The translations under genes were made by a program, and so were the position numbers. Shown here piece after piece: positions 37,496 through 45,501 of a stretch of 64,000 bases of DNA. The number at the start of each line of letters is the position of its first letter. Positions within the stretch are counted from its first letter, which is position 1. The notes under the pieces are model-generated. The model searched no databases. It saw only the letters and a program-made list of their open reading frames with translations, and was not told where the DNA came from. Source of the DNA: Rhodovulum tesquicola. Lineage in GTDB: Bacteria; Pseudomonadota; Alphaproteobacteria; Rhodobacterales; Rhodobacteraceae. The DNA lies in the NCBI RefSeq assembly GCF_024128855.1, contig NZ_JAMYDV010000004.1, forward strand, positions 62,001-126,000, given 5' to 3'.

Positions 37496-37571
37496 GGGCC
37501 GTTAGCTCAGTTGGTAGAGCAACTGACTTTTAATCAGTGGGTCGCAGGTTCGAATCCTGCACGGCTCACCA
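37496..37571 (+). tRNA. tRNA-Lys (anticodon TTT)
   Basis: The 76-base sequence folds as a normal cloverleaf. The acceptor strands are GGGCCGT (37496-37502) and ACGGCTC (37561-37567); the D arm has GCTCAGTTGGTAGAGC; the anticodon arm is ACTGA, loop CTTTTAA, TCAGT, giving anticodon TTT; and the T arm has GGTTCGAATCC. Discriminator A and an encoded CCA complete it. Confidence 0.97.
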
Positions 37572-38004
37572 CTTGTCACGATCATCCTTGGTGTCCGGCG
37601 CTGTCGGCGGATCCTGCGACCTCGTCCGGCGGGTTCGACACCTCTCGTTCGCCGTCTGGCCGGGCGATCAGCGTCTCGAAGGCTGAACAGGCCAGCCCCT
37701 CGCGGCCCGCCGCTTCGGTGGTCAGCCGCACCGGGGCGCGGGTCTTGTGTCCGGCGCGACGTTGCCCGGCCGGTTCAGGAACTCCCCCCGAAGAACACAG
37801 CGTTGCCCGACCGGCGCTGGCATTGCGGCCCCTGCGGCAGTGCAAAGACGGTTCTCCCGCAGTGAGAAACGCCCGCAAGGCGAGCCAGGCATCACCCCGA
37901 TCCGGGCAATGCAGAACCGGGCCACGGGGGTCGATCGGCGGCCCCGTCCGAACCCGGCCCTCAAGACCCGCCCGACACCCCGTCGCGCGTCGGGCGGGCC
38001 TGGC
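37572..38004. other. 433-base region after tRNA-Lys without a supported gene
   Basis: No open frame here has a ribosome site, family resemblance or coherent codon use. The longest readings (98 and 80 residues on the minus strand) are low-complexity Arg/Ala/Pro-rich translations. The region lies directly 3' of a tRNA gene, a common place for integration scars, but I see no integrase remnant and no repeat of the tRNA 3' end. It probably holds the peroxiredoxin gene's 3' untranslated part and otherwise nothing I can name. Confidence 0.45.
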
Positions 38005-38493
38005 TCAGAGCGCCTCGAGCAGGGCTTCCCCGGCAGAGATGCCGCATTCGCCGGGGCTTTCCTCCAGATTGAGGACGCTCACCACCCCGTCATCAGCGAT
38101 CAGGGCATAGCGGCGCGAGCGCGACACCAGACCCACTGGCAGCGCGGTGAAATCCAGACCGATCGCCTTGGTAAAGGCGCCTTGCGGATCCGACAGCATG
38201 GTGATGCCGACGGCGGTGGCGCCGGTGGCCTCGCCCCAGGCCTTCATCACGAAGGGGTCGTTGACGGCAAGGCAGATCACCTCGTCCACGCCCTTGGCCG
38301 TGAGCTGGTCCATCACCCGCACGAAGCTGGGCACATGGGCCGAGTGGCAGGTGGGGGTAAAGGCGCCGGGGACGGCGAAGATCACCACCTTGCGGCCCGC
38401 AAGCGTCTCGGAGAGTTTCACCTCTTCGGGGCCGGCCTCGCCCAGTCGGACGAAAGTGGCCTCGGGCAGGCGGTCGCCGGTGGAAATCGTCAT
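38005..38493 (-). CDS. Peroxiredoxin (PRX5-type)
   Basis: This 162-residue peroxiredoxin reduces hydrogen peroxide and organic peroxides. The peroxidatic Cys is C49 in VPGAFTPTCHSAHVPSF, a motif typical of the PRX5/glutaredoxin-dependent group. A second Cys in EESPGECGISAGE near residue 150 fits the usual position of the atypical resolving Cys. The ATG at 38493 follows GGAGGGACAG. It is divergent from the flavoprotein gene at 38574, with about 80 bases between. The reductant is probably glutathione or glutaredoxin, by family. Confidence 0.93.
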   Translation of the reverse strand: MTISTGDRLPEATFVRLGEAGPEEVKLSETLAGRKVVIFAVPGAFTPTCHSAHVPSFVRVMDQLTAKGVDEVICLAVNDPFVMKAWGEATGATAVGITMLSDPQGAFTKAIGLDFTALPVGLVSRSRRYALIADDGVVSVLNLEESPGECGISAGEALLEAL

Positions 38494-38573
38494 TTCTGTC
38501 CCTCCTGATGGATTGCAAACGGTTTCGGCCGTCAGATAGTGTCTGCCCCGGATCGTGCCAGAGCGGAAGTGCA

Positions 38574-39782
38574 ATGTCCCGTATCGTCATCATCGGCGCC
38601 GGTCAGGCGGGGGCGGCGCTGGCCGCGAAACTGCGCGCGCTGGGGCATGAGGGGCCGATCACCATGATCGGCGAGGAACCCGCGCCCCCCTATCAGCGCC
38701 CGCCGCTGTCCAAGAAATACCTGCTGGGCGAGATCGGCGTCGAGCGGCTCTATCTGCGTCCGGCAGAGTTCTATGCCGAGCACGGGATCGAGCTGCGGCT
38801 TGGCCTGCAGGCGGCGCGGATCGACCGGGCGGCGCGCGTGGTGCATGCGGGCGGCGCGGCCATCGGCTATGACATGCTGGCGCTGACCACGGGCGCGGTG
38901 CCGCGGCGTCTGCCTGCGGCGATGGGCGGCGATCTGGGGGGCGTGCATCTGGTGCGCACGCTGGCCGATGTGGACGGCATGGCGCCCGCCTTCCGCGAGG
39001 GCGCCCGGGCGCTGATCGTGGGGGGCGGCTATATCGGGCTCGAGGCGGCGGCGGTCGCCGCGGCCCGCGGGCTGAAGGTGACGCTGGTCGAGGCGGCAGC
39101 GCGGATATTGCAGCGCGTGGCCTGCGCCGAGACATCGGACTGGTTCCGGGCCTTGCATCTCGCCCATGGCGTCGATCTGCGCGAGGGCACGGGGCTGGTG
39201 CGGCTGACCGGTGACGGCCATGTGCGCGGGGCCGATCTGACCGATGGCACGGCGCTGGAGGTGGATTTCGTGATCGCCGGCATCGGGGTCACACCCGCGA
39301 CCGATCTGGCCGAGGCCGCAGGGCTGACGATCGAGGACGGGATCGCGGTGGATGCGCTGGGGCAGACCTCGGACCCGGCGATCTGGGCGGCAGGCGATTG
39401 CGCAAGCTTTCCCTGGCGCGGCGGGCGGCTGCGGCTGGAAAGCGTGCAGAACGCCATCGACCAGGCCGAGGCGGTCGCCGCGAACATGCTGGGGGCCGGG
39501 GCCGCCTATGATCCGAAACCGTGGTTCTGGTCGGACCAGTATGACGTGAAGTTGCAGATCGCGGGGCTGAACACGGGCTCCGATCATGTCGTGGTGCGGC
39601 CGGGCGAGAAGACCGGCATCAGCCACTGGTATTACCGCGGCGCCGACTTGCTGGCGGTGGACGCGATGAACGAGCCGCGCGCCTACATGACCGCCAAGCG
39701 CCTGATCGAGGCCGGGCGCTCGCCCGACCCGGCGCTGGTGGCCGATCCGGCGGTCGATCTCAAGACCCTGATGGCGGCGTGA
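38574..39782 (+). CDS. Ferredoxin/rubredoxin reductase-type flavoprotein
   Basis: The 402-residue FAD protein has the N-terminal dinucleotide motif IVIIGAGQAGAALAAKLRA, the family stretch PPYQRPPLSKKYLLGE, the NAD-binding GGGYIGLEAAAVAA, and WAAGDCASF near the FAD. The C-terminal reductase domain (WFWSDQYDVKLQIAGL) places it with putidaredoxin reductase and rubredoxin reductase. It would pass electrons from NADH to a ferredoxin or rubredoxin. The partner is not adjacent; a link to the AlkB-type hydroxylase at 7021 is possible but only inferred. Its stop overlaps the rsmD start (GTGA). Confidence 0.88.
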   Translation: MSRIVIIGAGQAGAALAAKLRALGHEGPITMIGEEPAPPYQRPPLSKKYLLGEIGVERLYLRPAEFYAEHGIELRLGLQAARIDRAARVVHAGGAAIGYDMLALTTGAVPRRLPAAMGGDLGGVHLVRTLADVDGMAPAFREGARALIVGGGYIGLEAAAVAAARGLKVTLVEAAARILQRVACAETSDWFRALHLAHGVDLREGTGLVRLTGDGHVRGADLTDGTALEVDFVIAGIGVTPATDLAEAAGLTIEDGIAVDALGQTSDPAIWAAGDCASFPWRGGRLRLESVQNAIDQAEAVAANMLGAGAAYDPKPWFWSDQYDVKLQIAGLNTGSDHVVVRPGEKTGISHWYYRGADLLAVDAMNEPRAYMTAKRLIEAGRSPDPALVADPAVDLKTLMAA

Positions 39783-40354
39783 GGATCATCGCGGGGCGAT
39801 ACCGCGGGCTCAGGCTGACCTCGGTCGGCAAGGGCGATCCGGCGGCGCATCTGCGTCCCACCGCCGACCGGGTGCGCGAAAGCCTGTTCAACATCCTGAC
39901 CCATGGCGCCCATGGCGATCCGGTGACCGGGGCGCGCGTGCTCGACCTGTTCGCGGGCACCGGCGCCCTGGGGCTGGAGGCGCTGTCGCGCGGCGCGGCG
40001 CATGTCGCCTTCGTCGAAACCGGCGCCAGGGGGGCTGCGCTGATCCGCGAGAATGTCGCGAAATGCCGGGCCGAGGCGGAAACCGTGCTGATCCGGCGCG
40101 ATGCGACGCGGCTGGGGGCCTGTCCGGGGGCGCCCTTCGATCTGGTCTTTCTCGACCCGCCCTATGGCATGGGGCTGGGCGAACGGGCACTCGCCTCGGC
40201 GCTGGCCGGCGGCTGGATCGCGCCCGGCGCGCTGATCGTCTGGGAGGAGGGCGCGGAGATCGCCCCGCCCGACGGGTTCGACCTGCTGGACAGCCGCCGC
40301 CACGGCGAGACATCGGTCACGATCCTGCGCCGGACTCCGCCGAGGGACGTCTAG
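39779..40354 (+). CDS. rsmD: 16S rRNA (guanine966-N2)-methyltransferase
   Basis: RsmD methylates G966 of 16S rRNA. The 191-residue protein opens with MRIIAGRYRGLRL and has the RsmD signature TADRVRESLFNIL, the AdoMet site VLDLFAGTGALGLEALSRGA and the catalytic DPPYGMG. The start is a GTG at 39779 overlapping the flavoprotein stop by 4 bases, so the two are translated together although their roles look unrelated. Confidence 0.94.
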   Translation: MRIIAGRYRGLRLTSVGKGDPAAHLRPTADRVRESLFNILTHGAHGDPVTGARVLDLFAGTGALGLEALSRGAAHVAFVETGARGAALIRENVAKCRAEAETVLIRRDATRLGACPGAPFDLVFLDPPYGMGLGERALASALAGGWIAPGALIVWEEGAEIAPPDGFDLLDSRRHGETSVTILRRTPPRDV

Positions 40355-40439
40355 CAACATTTTGGAAAGACATGGCCCCATAGGTTGGGCAGGATTTTCA
40401 ATGGGCTGCGAGTCGCGGCCCGTCACAAGGGGATTGTCC

Positions 40440-41678
40440 ATGCGTCAGACCGGCGGCCGCGAACCGATCCCCGACCGGGGCGAGGTCGCATTCGGGCTCG
40501 ACGAGATCTTCTATTCCCGCACCGATCAGCGCGGCGTGATCCGGGCCGGGAATTCCGTGTTCCGGCGCGTCTCGGGCCATGACTGGAAGGACCTGATCGG
40601 CGCCCCGCACAAGATCATCCGCCACCCCGACATGCCGCGCGCGGTGTTCTGGCTCTTGTGGCAGACGATCCAGGGCGGCCAGCCGGTCGCGGCCTATGTC
40701 AAGAACAGGGCGCGCGACGGGCGGCATTACTGGGTCTTCGCCGTGGTCCTGCCGATCGAGGGCGAGTTCCTGTCGGTGCGGATCAAGCCCTCGGCCCCGC
40801 TTTTCGAAATCGTGCGCACCGAGTACGACGCGCTGCGGGCCCGCGAACAGGACGAAAACCTGCCCCCCGAGGCCAGCGCCACGCTCCTGCTCGCACGGCT
40901 GGGCGAGCTGGGCTTCTCGGGCTATGCCGACTTCATGTCCCGGGCGCTCAGCCAGGAACTGGCGGTGCGCGATGCCGCCTCGGGCCGGGCACGCTGCGAA
41001 AGGCTGGCCGAGATCGAAGCGGTCAGCGACAGCCTCGGCGCAGCCGCGCGCGAACAGCGCGACCTGATCCGGACCTTCGGCGCGCTGAAATCGGTGCCGA
41101 CCAATATCCGTATCCTCGCCAACCGGCTGGAACCCGCGGGCGGGCCGATCACCGCGATTTCCGAGAACTACAAGACCGCCTCGGGCGAGATCGTCACCCG
41201 GCTGAACGGCTTTGCCGGGCAACAGGACAACCTTTGCGACCGCATGGGCCGCGTGGTCGGCGACGCGGTCTTCCTGATGGGCTGCGCCGAGGTGCAGTCG
41301 GAACTGGTCCGCCAGTTCCGCGCCGAGGCCGGAACGCCCGGCCCCGGCGACAGCGCGGCCGAGATGGCCTCCCTGACCGCGCTGGAGGCCGCGTGCAACA
41401 CGCGCGCCCGGACCGGTCTGGCCGAGGCGATGCGCGTGGCGCGCACGCTCTCGCAGGCCAGCAACGATCTGCGCCGGATGGTCGCGGGGCTCGATTCGAT
41501 CCGCGTCATGGGGCGGGTCGAATGCGGCCGCCTGACGACCGGCGGCGAAAGCCTGTCCAGCATGATCGAGGATCTCGACATCTATCACGGCGCGATCAAG
41601 GACCGGCTGGAGGCGATCATCCGGCTGTCGGAACGCATCCATTGCGGCGCGGAACGCTACGCCAGCCGGGCCGCCTGA
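40440..41678 (+). CDS. PAS-domain protein without recognisable output domain
   Basis: The 412-residue soluble protein has an Aer-like PAS domain at residues 20-105 (FYSRTDQRGVIRAGNSVF, then APHKIIRHPDMPRAVFW, then YVKNRARDGRHYWVFAVVLP). In Aer this domain binds FAD and senses redox state. The rest is mainly helical (for example SAVAAREQR-like heptads, LIRTFGALKSVPTNIRILAN), but it lacks the hairpin-tip signature of chemoreceptors and has no kinase, GGDEF or HTH motif. The ATG at 40440 follows AAGGGGA. It may act by binding a partner, as a degenerate chemoreceptor-like sensor. It is a single gene 85 bases after rsmD. Confidence 0.75.
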   Translation: MRQTGGREPIPDRGEVAFGLDEIFYSRTDQRGVIRAGNSVFRRVSGHDWKDLIGAPHKIIRHPDMPRAVFWLLWQTIQGGQPVAAYVKNRARDGRHYWVFAVVLPIEGEFLSVRIKPSAPLFEIVRTEYDALRAREQDENLPPEASATLLLARLGELGFSGYADFMSRALSQELAVRDAASGRARCERLAEIEAVSDSLGAAAREQRDLIRTFGALKSVPTNIRILANRLEPAGGPITAISENYKTASGEIVTRLNGFAGQQDNLCDRMGRVVGDAVFLMGCAEVQSELVRQFRAEAGTPGPGDSAAEMASLTALEAACNTRARTGLAEAMRVARTLSQASNDLRRMVAGLDSIRVMGRVECGRLTTGGESLSSMIEDLDIYHGAIKDRLEAIIRLSERIHCGAERYASRAA

Positions 41679-41754
41679 ACCCGCTGCACCCGGCCCTGCC
41701 GAAATCCGCCGCCGCCCACTGGCGGGGCGGCAGGCGGCCGCCTATCTGACGGCG

Positions 41755-42774
41755 ATGCGCCCCGATCCCCTTCCCGCCCCTGCCCCCGCGACCGGCCAGG
41801 ACCCCGGCCAGGACCCCGGCCCGGACCAGGGCATGGCGGGGCCGACGGGGGAAACGGATGCCGCGCTGATCGCCGCCGCCCGCGCCTATTTCGCCCAGCG
41901 CCGCGCGCGGGTGCCGGGTTTCGTGCGGGAACGGTTCGGCCTGCGCGGCACGCTGGCGCTGCACCGCCACGCGCTGGGCTGGGACATCCTCAGGGCCCCG
42001 GCCAACATGCTGCTCTCGCCGGTGCTGGTGCTGGCGCGGCTGGGCGCCGGGGCGGCCGGGCGGCTGGGCGCGCGGCGGGTCTCGCACTGGCTTGCCTCGC
42101 GCCGGGTGCTGTTGCCGACCGCCGTATCGCGCGCGGCCGGGCGGGCGATCGTCGTCGACCTGCTGGAACTGCCCTGGGACGGGCCGGGCGGGGCCAGCAC
42201 CGGCGACGCGCTGGCCCGCGCGATCCTTGCGGATCCGACGCTGGCCGGGCTGGTCGCGACCCGGCACGCGGCCGGGGCGCAAAGCGTCCGGGCGCTGTCG
42301 GAATATGGCGGCACGCGCAGCGCGGTGGCCGAGGTGACGACCGCGCTGGGCGCGCTCGGGGCGGGGGCTTTCGCGTTCCACGCGCTGACGCCGGGCATGC
42401 TGTCGCTGGCGCCGGGGCTGGCCGCGGTGCTGGCGCAGCAGGCCGCGATTGCCGCCTTTCCGCTGGGCGGGCTGATGGGGTCGGCCTGGTACGGGCTGTT
42501 ACCGGCCGCCGCCTCGCCCCTGCTGATGGCGGGCGTGGCGCTCGGGCTGGTCGCCTCGGGCGCACTGGCCGCGGCCTTTGCAGGCGTGATCGCCGACCCG
42601 GTCCAGGCGGCGCTGGGGCTGCATGAGCGCCGCCTCAACCGGCTGATCGACGCGATGGAGGATGCCTTTGCGGGCACCGGCGAGCGTGGCTTTGCCGCGC
42701 GCGAACATTACCTCGCCCGGCTGCTCGACCTCTCCGATTCGGGGCTGGCGGCGCTGCGGGCCATGTCGGGCTGA
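41755..42774 (+). CDS. Predicted membrane protein of unknown function
   Basis: The 339-residue protein begins with a Pro/Asp-rich stretch containing short repeats (GQDPGQDPGPDQ). Two hydrophobic regions follow: APANMLLSPVLVLARLGAGA near residue 82, and a long one spanning roughly residues 195-290 (GAGAFAFHALTPGMLSLAPG, LMAGVALGLVASGALAAAFA). The rest is charged and helical (LHERRLNRLIDAMEDAFAGT). I do not firmly recognise the family; it may be the one catalogued as DUF6635. The ribosome site is weak, and an in-frame ATG at 41833 is an alternative start. Confidence 0.65.
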   Translation: MRPDPLPAPAPATGQDPGQDPGPDQGMAGPTGETDAALIAAARAYFAQRRARVPGFVRERFGLRGTLALHRHALGWDILRAPANMLLSPVLVLARLGAGAAGRLGARRVSHWLASRRVLLPTAVSRAAGRAIVVDLLELPWDGPGGASTGDALARAILADPTLAGLVATRHAAGAQSVRALSEYGGTRSAVAEVTTALGALGAGAFAFHALTPGMLSLAPGLAAVLAQQAAIAAFPLGGLMGSAWYGLLPAAASPLLMAGVALGLVASGALAAAFAGVIADPVQAALGLHERRLNRLIDAMEDAFAGTGERGFAAREHYLARLLDLSDSGLAALRAMSG

Positions 42775-42785
42775 GGCGCCGCGCC

Positions 42786-42810
42786 CTGTCTTCTTCTTGG
42801 CGAAAATACC
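42786..42810 (+). repeat. Intergenic repeat, copy 2 (short)
   Basis: CTGTCTTCTTCTTGGCGAAA followed by ATACC resembles the first half of the repeat at 31171-31200, sharing CTTCTTCT, GGC and GAAAAT/GAAATAT. It lies 11 bases after a plus-strand stop in a convergent gap, the same setting as copy 1. The GC-rich hairpin of copy 1 is missing here. Confidence 0.4.
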
Positions 42811-42840
42811 CAAACCGCAACGGCGGATGCGGGCGCGCGC

Positions 42841-44394
42841 TCAGACCGCCTGGAACATCGGGAAGGTCACGCCCAGCGCCCAGGCCAGGAACAGGCCCAG
42901 CCCGATGCCCGCCCCCGCAGGCCGCGCCGTGGCCCGGCCGATCCAGCCGCCCATCATCCCGAACAGCAGGAAGAACAGCAGCACCACCGGCAGGATCACC
43001 AGCAGGAAGAACAGCCGCTCGAAATCCAGCGCCGTGGCGATCCCCAGCGAGATCAGGAAGGCCCCGCGCGCGGTCAGGCTGCGCCAGAGCGGCGCGCGCC
43101 CGCCCTCGACCATCAGCGCATCCGACAGCATGTAAGGCACCGTGCCCAACGCCATCGCCGCGATGATCGCAAGCCGGATCGGGATCGGATAGAAACTGGT
43201 GACATAGCGATCCATCGCCAGCCCGAAGACGCAGATGCCGTAAAACGCCACCAGCCCGGCCAGCATCAGGATACGCCCCGCCTCGGCCCGGCCGGGCCAG
43301 CGCAACTCGCCCCACCACCACAGCAGCGCCAGCGCCAGCGCGCCATAGGCGGCGAAATGCAGCGCAAGATATTCGGCCACCAGCACCGGGAAAAGCTGCG
43401 TCTCGACCGGCGAAAGCGCAAGCGGCACGACAAGCGCGGGCAAAAGCGCCACCACAAGGAAGCGGTTGCGCGACAGCGGTTCGGGGCGCGGCTCATGGGT
43501 CTTTTCGCGCAGCCGGGCCAGCGGCCAGGCAAGGGCCACGATGCCGGTCAGCAGCAACGCGATCCAGCCGCCCATCCGCGCCACCGGCCCGTCGCTCTGC
43601 CGCCCGAAGGTGGCATCCAGCCAGGCGCGGGTCTCCTCGATCATCGCTGGCGACCAGATCACGCCGACATGCTCGACATTGGGCGCCAGCACCGCGCGGC
43701 GGGCAGTCCCAAGCGCCGGATCGCCCACGGTTTGGCCGAATTCGGCGTCGGGATCGGCCAGCGCCAGCGCCGCGCGCGCGTCGGGGATCAGCCGCCCCTC
43801 CCACGCGCCCTGGATCATCAGCAGGTTGCGCGGCGCGCTCGGCGTGATCGAATCGTTGGACATCGACACCCCGACCGTGGCGGCCAGCCGGTCATCGACC
43901 ACCGCCTGCCGGATCGCGATATAGCTGCCCATGGAATGCCCCATGATCGCCACCCGCCCATCGGCCCAGGGCTGGGCAAGGGCGGCGTCGATCACCCGCC
44001 CGGTCTCGGCCATCAGCAGGATCGCGGTGCCCTCGGGGCTGTCCAGATCGCCCGACATCGGCACAGGGTTGCGGCCATGCCCTTCATAGTCGAAGGCGAC
44101 CACGGCATAGCCCGCGCGGGCCAGCGTCAGCGAACTTGCCTGCATCAGCGGCCGGGATCCGGCAAACCCGTGCGAGACGATGACCACCGGCGCCGGGCCG
44201 CTGTCGGGCAGCCGGTAGACCGTGGCGGGCGTGCTGCCGGTGCCGGGCACGGGCTCGATCAGGATGCCCGCGCGTTCGGATTCAAGTTGCCAGACCGAAA
44301 GGACGATGGCCAGGACGGACAGGATCGCCACGGCCAAGCGGGCGGGCGTCAGCCGCCAGGCAAGACGGTGTTGCGGCGCGTCGGCATGGATCAT
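42841..44394 (-). CDS. Alpha/beta hydrolase fused to a membrane domain
   Basis: The 517-residue protein has one N-terminal membrane helix (LAVAILSVLAIVLSVWQLES), then an alpha/beta-hydrolase domain with the oxyanion block VVIVSHGFAGSRPLMQASSL, FDYEGHGRNP and the nucleophile elbow GHSMGSY, and finally six to eight membrane helices from about residue 280 to the end. The hydrolase domain would face the periplasm if the first helix is N-in. The His of the triad is probably in PNVEHVGVIW. Such fusions are uncommon, and the substrate is unknown; a lipid or surface ester is plausible. Confidence 0.8.
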   Translation of the reverse strand: MIHADAPQHRLAWRLTPARLAVAILSVLAIVLSVWQLESERAGILIEPVPGTGSTPATVYRLPDSGPAPVVIVSHGFAGSRPLMQASSLTLARAGYAVVAFDYEGHGRNPVPMSGDLDSPEGTAILLMAETGRVIDAALAQPWADGRVAIMGHSMGSYIAIRQAVVDDRLAATVGVSMSNDSITPSAPRNLLMIQGAWEGRLIPDARAALALADPDAEFGQTVGDPALGTARRAVLAPNVEHVGVIWSPAMIEETRAWLDATFGRQSDGPVARMGGWIALLLTGIVALAWPLARLREKTHEPRPEPLSRNRFLVVALLPALVVPLALSPVETQLFPVLVAEYLALHFAAYGALALALLWWWGELRWPGRAEAGRILMLAGLVAFYGICVFGLAMDRYVTSFYPIPIRLAIIAAMALGTVPYMLSDALMVEGGRAPLWRSLTARGAFLISLGIATALDFERLFFLLVILPVVLLFFLLFGMMGGWIGRATARPAGAGIGLGLFLAWALGVTFPMFQAV

Positions 44395-44469
44395 GGCGGG
44401 CTGTCTCCTGCGGCCGGTCCTGTGAGGCGAGGATCTAGGGCGGGATCGGCGCGGGACAGGGGGCGGCCT

Positions 44470-45342
44470 TCAGCGATAGGTGGGGTGAAAGAGACCGGCG
44501 GGCGAAAGCGTGAAGATCTCGACCCCCGTGGCGGTGACCCCCACGGAATGCTCGAACTGCGCCGACAGCGTCCTGTCGCGGGTGACCGCGGTCCAGTCAT
44601 CGGCCAGCACCGCGGTTTCCGGGCGGCCCAGATTGACCATCGGCTCGATGGTGAAGAACATCCCCTCTTCCAGCCTGGGGCCCATGCCGGGCTGGCCGTA
44701 ATGCAGCACATTGGGCGGGGCATGGAACACCCGGCCCAGGCCATGGCCGCAGAAATCGCGCACTACGCTCATCCGGTGCCCCTCGACATAGGTCTGGATG
44801 GCGTGGCCGATATCGCCGAAGGTCGCGCCGGGGCGGACCGCCTCGATCCCCTTCATCAGCGCGTCATGGGTGACCTCGATCAGCCGCCCGGCCTTGCGGC
44901 CCAGCCTGCCCGCGACATACATCCGCGAGGTGTCGCCATACCAGCCATCCACGATCACGGTCACATCGACATTCAGGATGTCGCCATCCATCAGCACATC
45001 GTCGGCGCGGCGCTTTTCCAGATCCTTCGAGATCGTCTCGGTGCCGCTTTTCGGGATCGGGGCGCCGGGGATGCCGTGGCAGACGACATGATTGACCGAA
45101 ATGCAGCTTGCGTGCCGATACCCCTTGTAGCCGATCGTGGCCGAGCTTGCGCCCTTGGCTTCGACCAGCTCGCCGATCACGCGGTCGATCTCGCCCGTGC
45201 GCCGGCCGGGCTGGATCAGCGGCACGATCTCGTCCAGAATCTCCGCCGCCACCCGGCCAGCCGCGCGCATCCCGGCGAAATCCTCGGGGTGATACAGGCG
45301 GATATTGTCCCGGGTGCGGCGGTCGCGCGATCTGTCGTCCAA
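44470..45342 (-). CDS. map: Methionine aminopeptidase, type I
   Basis: Map removes the initiator methionine from new proteins. The 290-residue protein has the metal ligands in order: NVDVTVIVDGWYGDTSRMY (two Asp), CGHGLG (His), FFTIEPM (Glu) and AQFEHS (Glu), with the substrate His in VNHVVCHGIP. The N-terminus is a short extension without the SH3-like zinc domain. The start is a TTG at 45342 with GAGGAG six bases upstream; no ATG gives a complete protein. It is divergent from the CinA-type gene. Confidence 0.94.
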   Translation of the reverse strand: MDDRSRDRRTRDNIRLYHPEDFAGMRAAGRVAAEILDEIVPLIQPGRRTGEIDRVIGELVEAKGASSATIGYKGYRHASCISVNHVVCHGIPGAPIPKSGTETISKDLEKRRADDVLMDGDILNVDVTVIVDGWYGDTSRMYVAGRLGRKAGRLIEVTHDALMKGIEAVRPGATFGDIGHAIQTYVEGHRMSVVRDFCGHGLGRVFHAPPNVLHYGQPGMGPRLEEGMFFTIEPMVNLGRPETAVLADDWTAVTRDRTLSAQFEHSVGVTATGVEIFTLSPAGLFHPTYR

Positions 45343-45443
45343 TGGCTACTCCTCGGCTTCTCGCGCGGAAAGATAAGCCGCAGCGCCGCCAAAGGCCAGA
45401 GCGTGCAATCGCGGCGGACCGGCGCGCCCGGCGCGAGGGGGCT

Positions 45444-45471
45444 TTGAAACCGCAAGGCAGGCTCCTATACC
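45444..45471 (+). promoter_or_regulatory. Candidate promoter of the four-gene operon at 45502
   Basis: TTGAAA (45444-45449), a 16-base spacer and TATACC (45466-45471) form a plausible housekeeping promoter, with the start codon about 30 bases downstream at 45502. Confidence 0.4.
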
Positions 45472-45501
45472 GGTGGCAAGGGCCGGACAAGGAGGGCAGG
45501 C

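Noticed and set aside
37582-37878. 98-residue minus-strand frame after the tRNA
   Set aside because: No start signal, no family resemblance, and random-looking Arg/Ala/Ser composition.
37448-38110. Open frame reading through tRNA-Lys with 'GPLAQLVEQLTFNQWVAGSN'
   Set aside because: This peptide is a known false translation of a tRNA-Lys gene; the frame has no ribosome site.
41809-41840. GQDPGQDPGPDQ repeats as a CRISPR or tandem-repeat locus
   Set aside because: Only two to three short degenerate units inside a coding region; this is a low-complexity protein N-terminus.
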